Positions 1 to 11,404 of a stretch of DNA of 64,000 nt are shown piece after piece. The DNA is from Papilionanthe hookeriana x Papilionanthe teres (lineage: Eukaryota > Streptophyta > Magnoliopsida > Asparagales > Orchidaceae). The stretch spans positions 60,986,621 to 61,050,620 of the forward strand of contig CM040421.1 of the NCBI GenBank assembly GCA_022702705.1, read 5' to 3'. Within the stretch, counting starts at the first letter, position 1; the number at the start of each line of letters is the position of its first letter. The position numbers and the translations under genes were made by a program. The notes beneath the pieces are model-generated. The model did no database searches. It saw only the letters and a program-made list of their open reading frames with translations, and had not been told where the DNA came from.

Positions 1-1295
1 CTCTGCTCGAATTCGATGTTCGATTATCCTACGAGTGAGGCGACATTTCATTTTATGCTTCATTTAAGAGTTATAATAATGGAAAGCCTTTAGGGGAAAG
101 TTAGTTCATTAAAGAATTTAACCCTTCTCAACTTAAAGTTTGAATTAATGGTTTAAAGTGATTTAATTTGTATGATTTTGGTTGATCTTTTTCAAGTGTT
201 TTAAATTATTTTAAGTCAGTGTTCAAGTTGTTCAATTCGCTAAATTTAATATTTCAAGTGGTCTTAACTTTAGATTAATTTTAACCTTTTACACTGATTT
301 AAATTAATTATGATATTTTAATTATGAACATTTCTCGAATTAACTTTAATGTTTCAAATTTGTCTTAATTTAAGTTTTAAACACTTTCGCATTAGTTTTC
401 GACGTTTTAAGTTTGTTTAATTGGATCTTCTTACTTCAAATTGGTTTTTGTTTTAAGTTTTTTAGTTCGATTATAAATTTTCAAGATTATTCCCCTTTTA
501 TTAGTTTCAATTATCATTTTTGTATAAGATAATTAATAAGAACTTAATGATATTGGGACAAATCATCGGGACAAAGGATTCAATTTAAAGAATTCGTAAC
601 TGCTTTATATCACATCCCTTAACCTTAATAATTCATTACTAATCGATCTTCCAAATTTTAGGTGATTTAATTAAATAAAGTTTCTTCTTAACGTTCAAGG
701 CGATTAACGAGTTTCTACCCCTAACTCTCCTACGTTTAACTATCCAAGAGGAAATTAAGATCAAATGTTTCATTTTCCCTTTCGTTTAATTTTCAGATTT
801 TAATTTGGGTGCTAAAGTTCCTTAATCATCTTTATGCCCTTAAATTATTCATCTCATAATCTATTAAATTAAGCTTAAATGAATTTGAAATATTTATGTC
901 ACCTCACTCACATGTCAATCAAGACATTATAAAGATAAAATGTGATTTCTTTCTATTTTTTATTTAATTTATATAATTATTTTACAAAGAAAATAAATGG
1001 ATTTTCAATGAAAATTCCATAACATGACCAAGAAGAAATTTCTATCTTTAAGAAAAATTATGTGAAGTTCCTACGTACTAGAAGACTATTTGTACCAATT
1101 TTGGTGATTTTTTTTGAATTTTAATTTATTTATTATAATTATTTTAAATTTTAGAGTATTAATTAATTATAAAAAATGAAGTATAAAACTAGTTTTTATA
1201 TTTTTCTTAAATCTCTGATCCCAAGGAACACAGAGGAAACAAATTTTATATTTTTCTGATTTTGTTTTTGAAGTTTTACAATTAATTTAGTGAAA
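1..1295 (-). repeat. Diverged fragment of the giant LTR family (copy D)
   Basis: The stretch aligns by eye, in the same order, with the middle of the giant LTRs at 23,430-24,970, 45,540-46,990 and 53,195-54,640. Shared blocks include a 'flank-tatcctaYRagtgaRg' segment near 30, the 'caRacattt...gttataata' segment near 50-80, a segment around 870-960 ending in an 'aaatgtgattt' motif, and the 'ccaattttggtgattttttt' block near 1,095. Unlike the three better copies it lacks the long TTTAA expansion. It continues beyond the left edge, and similarity is lost near 1,295. No coding capacity is visible. Strand is given as the inferred sense of the family. Confidence 0.7.
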
Positions 1296-3555
1296 AGGTC
1301 GTTTGGAGCATGGCTAAGAAATAGATTGAGCATGTTTTAAAGTAGGGGCTTGATTCTCTATGTGATAGTGGAAGCAAAGCATGGTTTACTTTAACCTACT
1401 TATCTTATGTTCAAAGCAAGTTTAAATGTTAAGAGGGGACTTTGGAGTTGGGTTAGTCCTCTCGGCGAAGCATGTTAGATAGGATTTGGAAGTTTCTTAC
1501 ATATGGTGGCTTGATGTGGAGAATGGGAAGTGTCATTTGGCTTGGTATATGCATGTGAAGCTTATTCTCTACTTTTCTTATCTCTTCTTTATTGCGGCTT
1601 TACACATCAAAATGTTGAATATATGGAGAAGTTGGTTTTAGCTCTATGCTTAGTATATTTGTAGCCTTGTTATGGCTCATCTTGACCTCATTTAGAGGCT
1701 TGCTTGGTTTGTTTCAGCTCATACCCGTGAGCCTAATGCTGGATAAACATTGCTTATCCTTATTCTACTGCTTTCAGAAATTCGTTCTTTTAGCTTTATA
1801 TTTAGCTTGGTTTTGGGCTATATGTTGGCTGGGTTTCGTTTTTTATGAAGAGCTTTTGTTCTAGCTTTGTGCTGGGTTTGTTTTGACCCCATACTTGACT
1901 CGGTTTTGGCTTTTCCTATGGTTTTGAGCTGCTTGGGTTTATGTTGGAATTGAGGTCGGGCTTGTTTTGCCTTTGCTCGGCTCGGGTTCTAGTTCCATAT
2001 GGATGCGGTTTGATTGTTATCTTATTTTCTTTAGTATACCCTTGCTCCGGCTTTGCATCAAAATTGTTGTGGCTTTGGAGTTTGGATACGTTTTTAACTC
2101 TCTGTTGAGGCTTGGTTTTTGGTTCCTTTGGTGTTCTTTCTCGATTTTGAGTTGTATGCTAGCTTGGACTTTATTTTGTGATGAGCCTTTGTCTTAATTT
2201 TGCCTTTGGGATTAAATCCTAAGCTTGTGCTGGGTTTGCTTTGCCTTTGCTCTGGCTCGGTTTTAGCCTTTATCTTTGGTTCGGTTTTAGCCTTTGTGCT
2301 GGTTCGGTTTTGATCCTATTGGCACTTCTAGTTTCGGTTTTATATATGGATGGCTGTGGCTGTTACCTAGACTCGTTTTCCACCCTATAGTGGCTCGGGT
2401 CTGGTTTGCATGCGTTGGACCTTGTTTCCTTTTATGTTGAATTCGTTTTGGATTGAACTATGGGTACATTTCTCCTAGTTATGGTGGCTCGGGTTTGGCT
2501 TTTCCGCGAGTTGGTGGTTGCTTCTATGAGGGATGTTTAATCGAGCTTTGGAGTTGGATTGTAGTGACTCGTGTAAGGCTTTGTTGTTGGAGTTTGGTGA
2601 GGTATGTTGAAGCTAAGCTTTGAATTTGATGTGTGGCCTCCTTTGGGCTCGGGTTTGGGGCCCGTGTCGACTTGGCCGAACCCCATCAAGGCCTCCTCCT
2701 TTTTATTTGATGAGTGGATCGATTTGGGCTTGGCTTAACTTTAAGCACATGAGAATTGTGACATTACTTACACACTTAGCTTAAACTCATTTCACTTGGT
2801 GGCTTGGCTTGATGGTGGAAATGGTGGTGTTTGGTAAGGTCCTTATTTGAGCCTGAATATTTGGTGAGTTCTTTGCTTGCTTTGCTTGGTGAGTTTGGAG
2901 TTAGCTTGAAAAGGTATGGGAGCCTGTACATTCACTTTCTTATGCATTTGTATCTTGGTGATTCTCCTCTGCTTGTTGTGAGTTTGATCCGGAGTCGAGA
3001 GTGGTCCTACGTGGGAAGAATTGTATTTGAAATGATAAGGAATTAATTGAGGATAGGAAGAGCTGAATTTTAGTACGAGTACGGGGCTTTAGTCGGTTTT
3101 CTCCGAGTCATTTTTCCTTCTCGTTTGATTTGCGAAGTTTTAAACGATTCTCGAAGGTCCTTGCTTTTGGTTTAGTCTTACTCGAATGCGAAAGGATGCC
3201 CGTTTCGGGCCGATCCAATTGTGCCGAGTGAGAAAATGACGTCTTCGGGAGTCGATTCGAGACCTCGGGCCGTACTTTCAGTGATCGTTGTTACATGTTT
3301 TAGGAGCGAGTGGATTAACCTTCCTCCGTTTTAGTCTTTCCGGGTCCGGAGGCGGGTTAATCTCTCTTCTCCCCCTCCTTATTGATTTACACGTGTTCCC
3401 GCTTGGCTCGGAGTCGGTTTTGTTTTGTTTTGTTTTGGGGCGACGACGGCGATGATTAAAAGCGCGCGCAGGTGATAGAGTAGAATGATATCCCATCCTA
3501 CGACGTCGGGGCTCGCTCAGGGGCCACGGTGAGCCGTAGGATGACGATGCGATCG
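1296..3555. other. Gene-less G/T-rich degenerate repeat region
   Basis: No gene is visible. From about 1,690 to 2,760 the plus strand is dominated by imperfect repeats of a GGCTCGGTTTTRGCCTTT-like word, giving a strongly G/T-rich, C/A-poor strand that resembles in style the G/T-rich part of the giant LTRs (27,400-28,500 and 57,000-58,250). Short open frames here encode only Leu/Phe/Trp-rich low-complexity peptides and are not credible genes. The region may be further decayed LTR sequence, but I could not align it with confidence. Confidence 0.5.
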
Positions 3556-3559
3556 CCGC

Positions 3560-5435
3560 TACTGAGCGAGCGGGGCACCGTACGCTACTAGGATTGTTAG
3601 CGATCCTTCGCCGACGAATTGATTGACTCGTGGACGATCAGCGATTTTCAAAATCCGATAAAAATATGATATTACATTTCGTAACAAAAATATATATATA
3701 TATCTTTCACTTCTGATCGGAAATTGATAAAACTATCTTTGTATGCACGAAACTCGTATGCGTACTTAAAAATATAAATTTGAAACTATATTATAAAACG
3801 CAGTTGTCCGACTTGTTGATTATCGGTTTTAGGTTGAGGAACAGCTCTCCGAGTCGGGTTTAGTTGGACGCGCCTCACAGTTGAGTGGCGGGCTCTCATA
3901 CACTCGGGTGGCCGAGGTAGCCTTCGACGACCGCTTCGAGCGATCTTCCGCGATTACGGCTGCAGCCACGACACGAGTCTTTGCGGTTTCTTCGGGTTTT
4001 CGTTTGATTTTTATAGAACGACTCGTGGTCCCTTTTAGGATTTTCCGGAGTTTGATGACTTTTTACTATTTCTTTCTGAGGCTTTCTATTGTGAGTCGAT
4101 CATTTATTTTTCTCGAGCTTTTCGACGACCTTTTTCTTCTTTTGCTTGGCTTTCACGTGACACACTCCTGCCATTCTGCATAAGAAGATTCACGGATCTT
4201 CAGGGTATACGGGTTTGTTTACGTTTACGGCGTATTCTTTTTGCGTATCTGTTTCTTTGCGTCTTTATCTTTGTTTAAATACATTCTTTTACATCACTAC
4301 TCCTAGCGTCTTTCTCGCTTAGCATGTTGTCTTATCTTCTACAGCGTGTTTCTTCGTTTTTCTCGCATCTTACGTACGTTCTTCTGTATGCTGTCTATCT
4401 CTAAGCATCCTTGCATGGGATGTTTAGGAGAACTCAACCAGTAAGGTACGTTCGATTCGACGTTGTGACTTGCACATTGAAAACTCAGCCTCTCATGACA
4501 GCGAACTTGAGAACATTTATCGGTCGACGACGCGGCCATCTTCAACCAATAACATGTCTTCGCCAATTAAGCCAATTCCGTAGTGATTAAACAACAATCC
4601 ATGGGATTTTGAGGTCGTTCGCTTAGCGCGACATAAATCCTCAACCTCCTTTTAGCGCTTTGTATAACTTCTATGTATCTGATATAACTCCAACTCGCTT
4701 TTAGGATTCCGAGGTTGTCGTTTTTTACGACCTAAATCCTCACATCTTCAAATTCGTTCGTGTGATCGTTTCACACAAATGTGTCACAATTAAATAAAAT
4801 TAGCGGGATGAAACACTTAAATAATATCTCTTATAAATCGAAGTCAAACAATAGGATAGCTTGGGAAGTCGCGAGGGTTCGCCTCCGGATCTACGATATC
4901 CTCGTACTTTTCTTCCTTTGGATCCTACGATAAAATGTTCGGATTTAAGTCGAGTCACTTTCACACCTCTTTGTCAGATTACGTTGAAAAGTCCTTTCAT
5001 TTCGATCTCCTCGAAGATAATATTTACGATTTTTATCGAGAGTTTTCTTAAGTGACTTTGGTCATTTAAGATGTAATTAACTATAAGTGCTCGCTTCTAT
5101 AGAAGCATTTCGAACCCAATTTAAAATAAACACTATTTAATTCTTCATATTAAATAGGGAAGCTCATCGACGAATAAAATGGTTCGCGAGACAAAACGGA
5201 CGTCATATATTTCTTAGTTTATCGATCGAGTCTCGCGTCGAGTTTTGTGTTTGTCTTTCGGAATAAATGCGTTGACTGAGGTGTAGAAGCTACTTTCATT
5301 TAAACTATGAAAAATATGGGGTCAGTTTGATTCCCTTCCTTTTCTTGAAGGATCCTTCCGAAGCGGGCGACGGGATTTCTATTCCGGCGACCGACAGCTT
5401 CTTACGGGCACTTCACGCACAAAACAACGCCGACA
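3560..5435 (+). repeat. Diverged inverted relative of the giant LTR, 3' part (copy E)
   Basis: Read on the minus strand, this stretch follows the same order as the ends of the LTRs at 21,550, 43,667 and 51,307. It begins with the shared TGTCGGC terminus (its complement ends at 5,435 on the plus strand). Next come the 'cgaaccattttat' block, the double stem-loop (5,033-5,106), the 'gaagatgtgagg' block and the 'ggttgaggatttatgt' block. Similarity is clear but lower than among copies A, B and C, so this is a related subfamily in opposite orientation. The left boundary is uncertain. The base composition is richer in CpG than in the other copies. Confidence 0.7.
5033..5106 (+). other. Conserved double stem-loop of the LTR family (copy E)
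   Basis: Two hairpins flank a conserved AGTTAATTACATC-type linker (read on the minus strand). Hairpin 1 is the perfect palindrome GCTTCTATAGAAGC (5,093-5,106). Hairpin 2 is CTTAA-TGAC pairing with GTCA-TTAAG (5,047-5,070). A conserved AAAACTCTCGATAA follows. The same layout, with different stem bases, occurs in copies A, B and C. What it does is unknown. The position near the LTR 3' end suggests a role in transcript termination or RNA structure, which is inference. Confidence 0.6.
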
Positions 5436-5471
5436 CCGATCTATAAATATACATAGGGTAATTTAAGTTCA

Positions 5472-7530
5472 TGTGATATCTGAGGAAAACCTAAATCACA
5501 ACGGAAGCACATTATTTCTAAATTCCAAACGGATTACAAACAAGACACTTGAAAAGCAGGAAGTAACAACAAATAAACACAAATAGCATAAACAATAAAA
5601 GATATTCGCAGGTGACAACGAGCACGGAGGCAGCTGGATGATGGGTTGGCGACTGATGTAAGACGACTGCGATTGAGGGCAGGTGCAGAAGGGAAGGGCG
5701 GCCGCTTGGATATATCTGTGGTTGGTGATGGTGACTGGCAGCCGTAGGAGAGGAGCTGCGGTTCTTTGGAAGAGGGGTTGAAGGTGGTTGGTGGCTGTAG
5801 GAGAGGGGTTCCGGTTGTTGTAAGAGGGTTGTGGGTTGGACGCAGCAAGAAGTGGTTTCCATGAAGGGTTAGACAGCAACTAGAATATGTGAAGATGGCT
5901 GGGCAGCAGCAGGAGAAAGTTGGACAGTAGCTGAAAGGCTAGGCAGCACCTAGAAGAGGATGATGTGGATTGGACAACAACCGGAAGGGGGATGGCGTGG
6001 TCTAGACAGCGTCGGAATGCTAGAAACAAGGACAAGGGGTTGCGGAAGGATAAATTTCTTGTCGGGGTCGAGCTACAGCAGAAGCATCGCCCGGACACTT
6101 AGAGACGATCACCACCTCGGACGAATTACAACAAATGCACCTTCTCGTCGTTGGGTAAAGCCCTCGGAGGGGATGAACAACTCTAAGGCAGCACTCAGAA
6201 ATTTGCACTCATAAAACTCCCCCTAACCTCAGGAAACAACCAATATATAAAGAGGGGATTAGTAAATAAAATAGGTGAAGAGTAGGATAAGAAAGAGATA
6301 TAATAAGGAAGAGGATTAGGAAAGAAGTAAAGAAGAAGAGGATTGTAATGGAAAATCATTAGGAAAGGAAAGGAAAGGAAAGGGATTGAATAGAAAAAGG
6401 GGACAACAGTTACTGCAGCAACTACAGTGACTCCTCTGCGGTAATGTTGCTGCTACAGTACCGCATGAGGTAAGCTCCCACGTCAATTGATACAAAATGA
6501 CACAAGAGGAAAACCCAAACCACAAAGAAATACATATTATTTCTGAATTCTAAACGGATTAAAAACATGACAATTGAAAATAGGAAGTAACTACAAATAA
6601 ACACGGACAACATAAACAATAAAAAATATCTACATGTGATAACGAGAACGGAGGCTACTAGACAGTGGGTTGGCAACTGATCGAAGATGGCTCTGATTGA
6701 GGGGAGGTGGTGTAAGGGAAGAGCTGCCGCTTGGAGATGGCTAAAGTTGCTGGAAGAGACCTGGATGGTGGCTGGCAGCTGTAGTAGAGTGGTTGTGGTT
6801 GTGGTTGGTAAAAGAGGGTTGTAAGGTGGCTGGCAGCTGTACAGAAGGGTCTGCGGTTGTTGAAAAGAGGTTTTGGGCTGGACTGCAGTAGGAAGCGGCG
6901 TCCTTGAAGGGTTGGACAGCAACAGGAACATGTGTCAATTGCTGGGATGCAGCAGAAGTTAGTTTGGACAGCAACTGAAAGGCTAGCCAGCACTCGAAAG
7001 AGGGATGACCTGGACTGGACAGCAGCCGGAAGAGGAATGGCATGGTCTGGACAGCAGCCAGAAGGTAGTTTGTGACCGCTAGAAACAAGTTCAGAGGGGC
7101 TGTGAAAGGATAAATGTCTCATCAAGGTCGAGTTACAGCCGCAGCGCCATCCAGACCCTTTGAGTCACCACCGCGGACGAGTTACAGCCGGAGCAACTTC
7201 TCGTGATCGGGTACAGCCCTCAGGGTGGGAAACACCTCTAAGGCAACACTCAAAATCAGCACTCATAAAATTCTCCCTAACCTCAAAAAAACAACACCTA
7301 TATAAAGAGGGGATTACTATATAAAATAAGTAAAGAGTATGATAAAAAAGAGATATAATAGACAAGGAGAGGATTAGGAAAGAAGTGGAAAAGGAAAAGA
7401 ATTATAATGGAAAATCATAAAAAAAAGGAAGGAAAAGAAAGGGATTAAATAGGAAAAAGGGACCGCAGTTACTGTAGTGGCTACAGTAGTGCGTCCGCGG
7501 TACTGCTGCTAGTGAGCTCTCGCATCATCA
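5472..7530. repeat. Two-copy direct tandem duplication, period about 1,024 bp
   Basis: Unit 1 (about 5,472-6,495) and unit 2 (about 6,496-7,530) align along their whole length. Examples are GAGGAAAACC at 5,482 and 6,506, the 'ttggacagcaac' series, and the TATATAAAGAGGGG block at about 6,244 and 7,300. Each unit has internal short repeats of a TGGACAGCARC word and ends in CTACAGTA-rich sequence. The long Pro/Ser/Leu-rich open frames on the minus strand come from this low-complexity composition and are repeated in both units. The unit could be a tandem LTR, but no TG/CA end or primer site was found, so the class stays open. Confidence 0.75.
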
Positions 7531-8017
7531 TGATTCCAATCGAAATCTAACCCAAAAATGACCCAACACAAATACAATCAACCCAAACACAATCCTTCCA
7601 TTAAACTTGTCAAAAATGTCCATCCCAACCCAACCTAAACTGACAAAACAATATTTAATTCTTAACAGTTTAGTAACAACTCAAGCTAAAATGGACAAGA
7701 TCACTGGATTTGGACACCCAAAGTCAATAAAAAATTGTTAAAAAAATAGGAACAGTTTCATATGAAATTTTCATTGAAAAAATAAATAAGTATTTTTTTA
7801 TTGACGAAAACTTGAACCAACCCACATTTTTCTAGTCACTTAAACTGAAGTAAACTTAATTAAATTAACTCATAGTTAATTCGAACCCAGAGTTTTAGTA
7901 TCAAACTTGAGTCAGATTTTTTAGTCAACTCTAAAATTGACAACCCCTATATGCACATAAGCACAATCTTATAGCACTAATAAAAACTCTCAAATTAATA
8001 CAACTTTTTGCTTTTAG
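7531..8017. other. No recognisable feature
   Basis: AT-rich sequence, with an AACCCAA-rich stretch near 7,555-7,640. I see no gene or clear repeat. Confidence 0.5.
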
Positions 8018-8588
8018 TGTGTTGAGAATTGCATTATACATTAATTGACATGTCAATATTATTAGCAAATTATGATCAATGAGTGTAAGTGTCATCAATT
8101 TCTAACTGTTACTCGTATCTTAATATTTGGCATTCATGTTCCTCACCAACTTTGATTATTTTATTTTTCCTACATGTATTTTAGTCAAATATTTGTCATC
8201 CACATTTTTGAAGAATGCTAATCTACTTTATAATCTTTATCCCTATAAATCTTCTACTCAATTTACTTCTCATCTCTTCAGTTGCATTTTTTTATCAATT
8301 GCCTATACCAACTCCTGAGTTGTTTTGTAGAGGATGAAGTGGAAGCCAAGTATGAGAATGATCATGAAGTAAAGCAACATCAAAGACATGATTTTCTAAT
8401 AGTAATATCATAATATCGAAAATCTATATGACTAACATGTATTAAACATAAAATATCAAAATTGGCGAGAAACATGAATGTTAAAAATTAAGGTACAAGC
8501 AATGTCAAGGAGTGAAGACACTGGCACTCAATGACCCCATTTTGCTATACTGGGATGAGAATTGATTTATAATGCAATTCTCAACACA
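8018..8588. mobile_element. 571-bp element bounded by a perfect 21-bp inverted repeat
   Basis: The 21 bases at 8,018-8,038 (starting TGTGTTGAGAATTGC) are exactly repeated in inverse complement at 8,568-8,588. The interior is AT-rich and non-coding. This looks like a MITE or the relic of a small DNA transposon. I could not find a convincing target-site duplication. An alternative is two opposed LTR termini, because TGTTGAG...CTCAACA also has LTR-like TG/CA ends. Confidence 0.5.
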
Positions 8589-8901
8589 AAAAGAGCAAAT
8601 ATAAGACTCAGTATACAAGTATAAACATCACTGACTAACCATTCACAATAATGTTTCTATGCCCTTTAACCATCTCTCATTTTCTTTCATCATCTCTATT
8701 CACAGAACACACTAAGAGGCCCTAACAATAATTAAAAGCAATTGTTAATGATGATAGCTATGAAGATCATTTCCATTATCAGTGCCTTAATGGCAAACTT
8801 ATTAATATAAACATCACTTGATCTAATATGTCATTTGTATTGAAGTGCTCAATTAGCAAATGCAAAACTCAAAAAAAAAAAAACTATAACAAAAATTTAT
8901 C

Positions 8902-9366
8902 CTAAGACTTTTAAGATATATCAAGAGATCCCTAAAAGAGGATCTAGTTTATTAGATAGATGGTCATTTAATGACCGAGTGTTTTTCATATCAAACTAAG
9001 TTGGATTTATTGAGGATCGAAAATCTACTTCAAGATATTATGTCTTGTGGGTGAAAATCTCATGTACTAGGAAAGTAAGAAGTAGATAGTGGTAGATAAA
9101 TTAATTGATGAACAAAGTTATGGCATGCTATGCTTGCGACATGATGTGGTTCAAATCTCTTGTGCAAGAATTTGGCTTTCCTATCATTCTCAGCCATTAT
9201 AATTAAGCAACTATTGCAAGCAACTCTATCTTGAATAAAAGAACTAAACAAATTAAAGTAGGTTATCAATTCATCAAATAAGCAATCAAGTCAAAGAAGA
9301 ACATTACTCCACACATCAATGTTGAAGAATTGTTCGTTAATATATTTAACAAAGTTATGAGACTAT
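8902..9366 (+). pseudogene. Ty1/copia retrotransposon RNase H remnant
   Basis: Conceptual translation shows the order of the C-terminal part of a plant Copia polyprotein. LRYIK is followed by a DGH and ECFS stretch, then, after a frameshift near 9,014, DRKSTS (start of the RNase H core block), then MACYACDMMWFKSLVQEFGF, and later ATIASNSILNKRTKQIKV and TPHINVEELFVNIFNKV. These correspond to the known sequence blocks of Copia RNase H: the block around the DRKSTS motif, the 'E-WL-L-ELG' helix, the 'AI-N-HERTKHIEV' block and the 'TK' tail. At least six in-frame stops and one frameshift show that it is dead. Key acidic residues of the family are replaced or lost. It lies antisense to the host 5-phosphatase gene, downstream of exon 1, so probably inside its first intron. 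Confidence 0.8.
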
Positions 9367-9843
9367 GTTTTTCCCCTATCTTTGTAACTAGCTATAATTT
9401 ATTAATATATTGACCCCAACCTGGAAGGAATTGTTATTGAAGAAATGACTAGAATGAAAGTTGCAATCTCTTGAAAGTACAAGATCAAGGAGATATTTGC
9501 ATCATTGTTTATAACCTATTTATTGGTGATATTCACCTATTTATTCGTATTTCTCTTGTTTGCCCACTTATAAGCACCAAATCTCAATTAATGATGACAA
9601 GAAGTTTGTCTTTCAACATTAGCAAAGCATATTGTAGTTAGATATTCTACTAAAAAAACAACAAATGAAATTATGTAATAAATACATGAAAGAGGCTAGA
9701 TAAGATGCAAGTGAATAAAAAACACACATAAATTTCAGCTGAAATATCCCTATTACCCATGAGAACAAAAGGGTAGGGATATCTACCACACATAACATGA
9801 AGAAAAAAATAAAACGAAACAAAAGGTGGCAGCCTTAAAGTTA
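9367..9843. other. Probable intron 1 sequence of the 5-phosphatase gene
   Basis: No feature was recognised apart from the position downstream of the splice donor of exon 1. The open frame continues about 180 bases past the donor, but the translation changes from conserved WD40 sequence to low-complexity Phe/Leu-rich sequence, as expected for intron. Confidence 0.5.
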
Positions 9844-9849
9844 GATTAC
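9844..9849 (-). other. Splice donor of 5-phosphatase exon 1
   Basis: On the minus strand the coding sequence reads ...TCG TAT G and then GTAATC. The donor splits the codon after its first base (phase 1). Conserved WD40 sequence stops exactly here, and the downstream reading (NLTLRLPPFVSF...) no longer resembles the family. Confidence 0.7.
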
Positions 9850-10921
9850 CATACGAAGTGATAATCATAGAGAGCACAGGGGTGCGATGCGCCTGCCATG
9901 AGAGCCCTTCTCTAAAAAGCGATTCAGGATCACCAGATCCGCCAGCAATGCTGTTCACCGGAAATCTTTTATCCTCATCCTCCGCAACTTCCCCTGAAAA
10001 ACTCTCCGATCCCGGCTTTGGAATTATCCATGATCTAATCCTTCCATCCTTGTGTCCACTCCACACAAACCCACTCGCCGCATCAGCCACCAAACAAATC
10101 ACAGGAGAAGTACGGCTGGATTCGTAAAATGGGGCGCTCGCCTCGTCCCCTTTCTTCGCTGGCCGACCATTCCAACCTTCGTACACCTCGGAGAGGTTCC
10201 AGAAACGCAAACCAGTTTCCTGGCCCGCCCAAAGCTGCGTGCCGGTGCAAACCAATGTTCGGAGAAAAGTGCCCACCTGCGTCTCCCGGAGTGGATGCGG
10301 ACGGAGCTCAAGCATCGGAGGCCGTCCGGGGTGCACCGCTGCGCGGAACGGCAAGCGGAAAATCCCGGTACCTCCGCCTTTGCCCATGAACTCTGGTAGC
10401 GTCCCAGGTGCGCCACCGAACTCCGACATGGCGCGCTCAAGTGTGAGGGTTCCGTCGCTATCAGAAAGGGAGCTCCCATAGCTCCCGCACCGAAGGTCGA
10501 GCGCGAAGGGGACAGCGCTGCCGAGAGAGCCGCCGATGGGATGGTAAATAGGAGGCAGAGGCGGGGGAAGGTGAGGATGTTGCAAGCGAATGTCCTCCAC
10601 AGAATTGGACTGCTTGTGCTGGCCGGAAGGCGAAGGGGAGACAAAGTGGTGAGGGTACGAGAGGGATCGGCCCGCGTTGCTACCGTCCAATGAATCATCG
10701 GCTACACGATTGCCGGCGAACGGATTCACGTAGAAGGGATTGATTAATTCATCGAGACTGTGCTTACGGTTTACGTTGAACTTCGAGACAGGGCCTGCGG
10801 GAGTCGCATCTCGGCCCAGCGGCTGGCTGTAGGACTGCACTTTTCGCTGGAGATTATGACTGCCGGATCTCGCTGCGGCGAATGTATCATCGCCGCCGTC
10901 TTCTTCCTTCCTTTCCTCCAT
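9850..10921 (-). CDS. Inositol polyphosphate 5-phosphatase (plant WD40 type, 5PTase12/13/14-like), first exon only
   Basis: The family removes the 5-phosphate from inositol phosphates and phosphoinositides, has an N-terminal WD40-repeat domain and a C-terminal phosphatase domain, and acts in phosphoinositide and calcium signalling. Seen here: 357 codons plus one base. A Ser/Pro-rich leader carries RKVQSYSQPL (about 26-35) and RKHSLDE (about 53-59). The conserved LPEFMGKGGGTGIFRLP block starts near residue 174, then RPHPLRETQ, then WD40 blades with LWAGQETGLRFWNL (about 230) and FVWSGHKDGRIRSW (about 283), and finally SWQAHRTPVLSM at the exon end. ATG at 10,919-10,921 is the first Met of an open frame after an in-frame break. 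The donor GTAATC follows at 9,844-9,849. The phosphatase domain is absent from the window. The LWAGQE form fits 5PTase12-14 better than FRA3; this subgroup call rests on memory of the family. The exon is intact and GC-rich, so the gene is likely functional with a long intron 1, but a truncated copy cannot be excluded. Confidence 0.88.
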
Positions 10922-11404
10922 CGCGGAGCTCTTCCTGTCCTCCCTCGTCTGATTTCAACAGAGATTATTTTTGCAAGGTTTTAATTGTAATCGGGGCTCC
11001 TGAATATTCGCTTCGTAATTATCAGGGAGAGAAGGCGTCGAAATGGAAAAGTGGGTACGTGGTCCCACGTAGGGCTAAAAGCTTTATGCACCGAAAACGC
11101 GGGCAAACTCTGCGGAGTATGGGGTGGAAGACCTCCTCCCCGCCACCAACCGCTTAATTTTATTATTCTAGGGATCGCCCGTATAGAAACATTCCATGCG
11201 AGGCGTTAGATCCCAGAATGAACATATGAGCGTTGGTGGCGCCAGCAACATTCCACGCAATCTCCGCTGTCGATATCCAAACTTGGATGAGGTATTGATG
11301 ATGTGCTGGCGATAGGCCTTTATCATATAGAACAATTATGGTAGCCAGGGCTTTCCTTAGGATTTGCTTTATTGCATTACATTTGATAATTTTTTTATTA
11401 TGAG
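10922..11404 (-). promoter_or_regulatory. Upstream region / putative 5' UTR and promoter of the 5-phosphatase gene
   Basis: This 480-bp stretch lies between the start codon and a MITE-like insertion. It has no clear TATA box on the minus strand. It contains TACGTGG-TC-CCACGTA at 11,056-11,071, a near-perfect palindrome of two ACGT (G-box-like) cores around GTGGTCCCAC, which also matches the class II TCP-factor consensus GTGGNCCC. The site is about 135 bp before the start codon. The regulatory role is inferred from the motif alone. Confidence 0.45.

Noticed and set aside
1646..2197. Two Leu/Phe/Trp-rich frames that look like membrane proteins
   Set aside because: They arise from the T-rich degenerate repeat composition and have no homology or gene context.
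5496..7125. Pro/Ser/Leu-rich minus-strand open frames of 100-169 codons
   Set aside because: Overlapping frames of equal length, low-complexity composition, and the same frames recur in both tandem units with indels. No known domain.
10099..10698. 199-codon frame and several plus-strand frames overlapping the 5-phosphatase exon
   Set aside because: They are alternative frames of a GC-rich exon. Only the frame ending at 9,850 has conserved WD40 5-phosphatase sequence.
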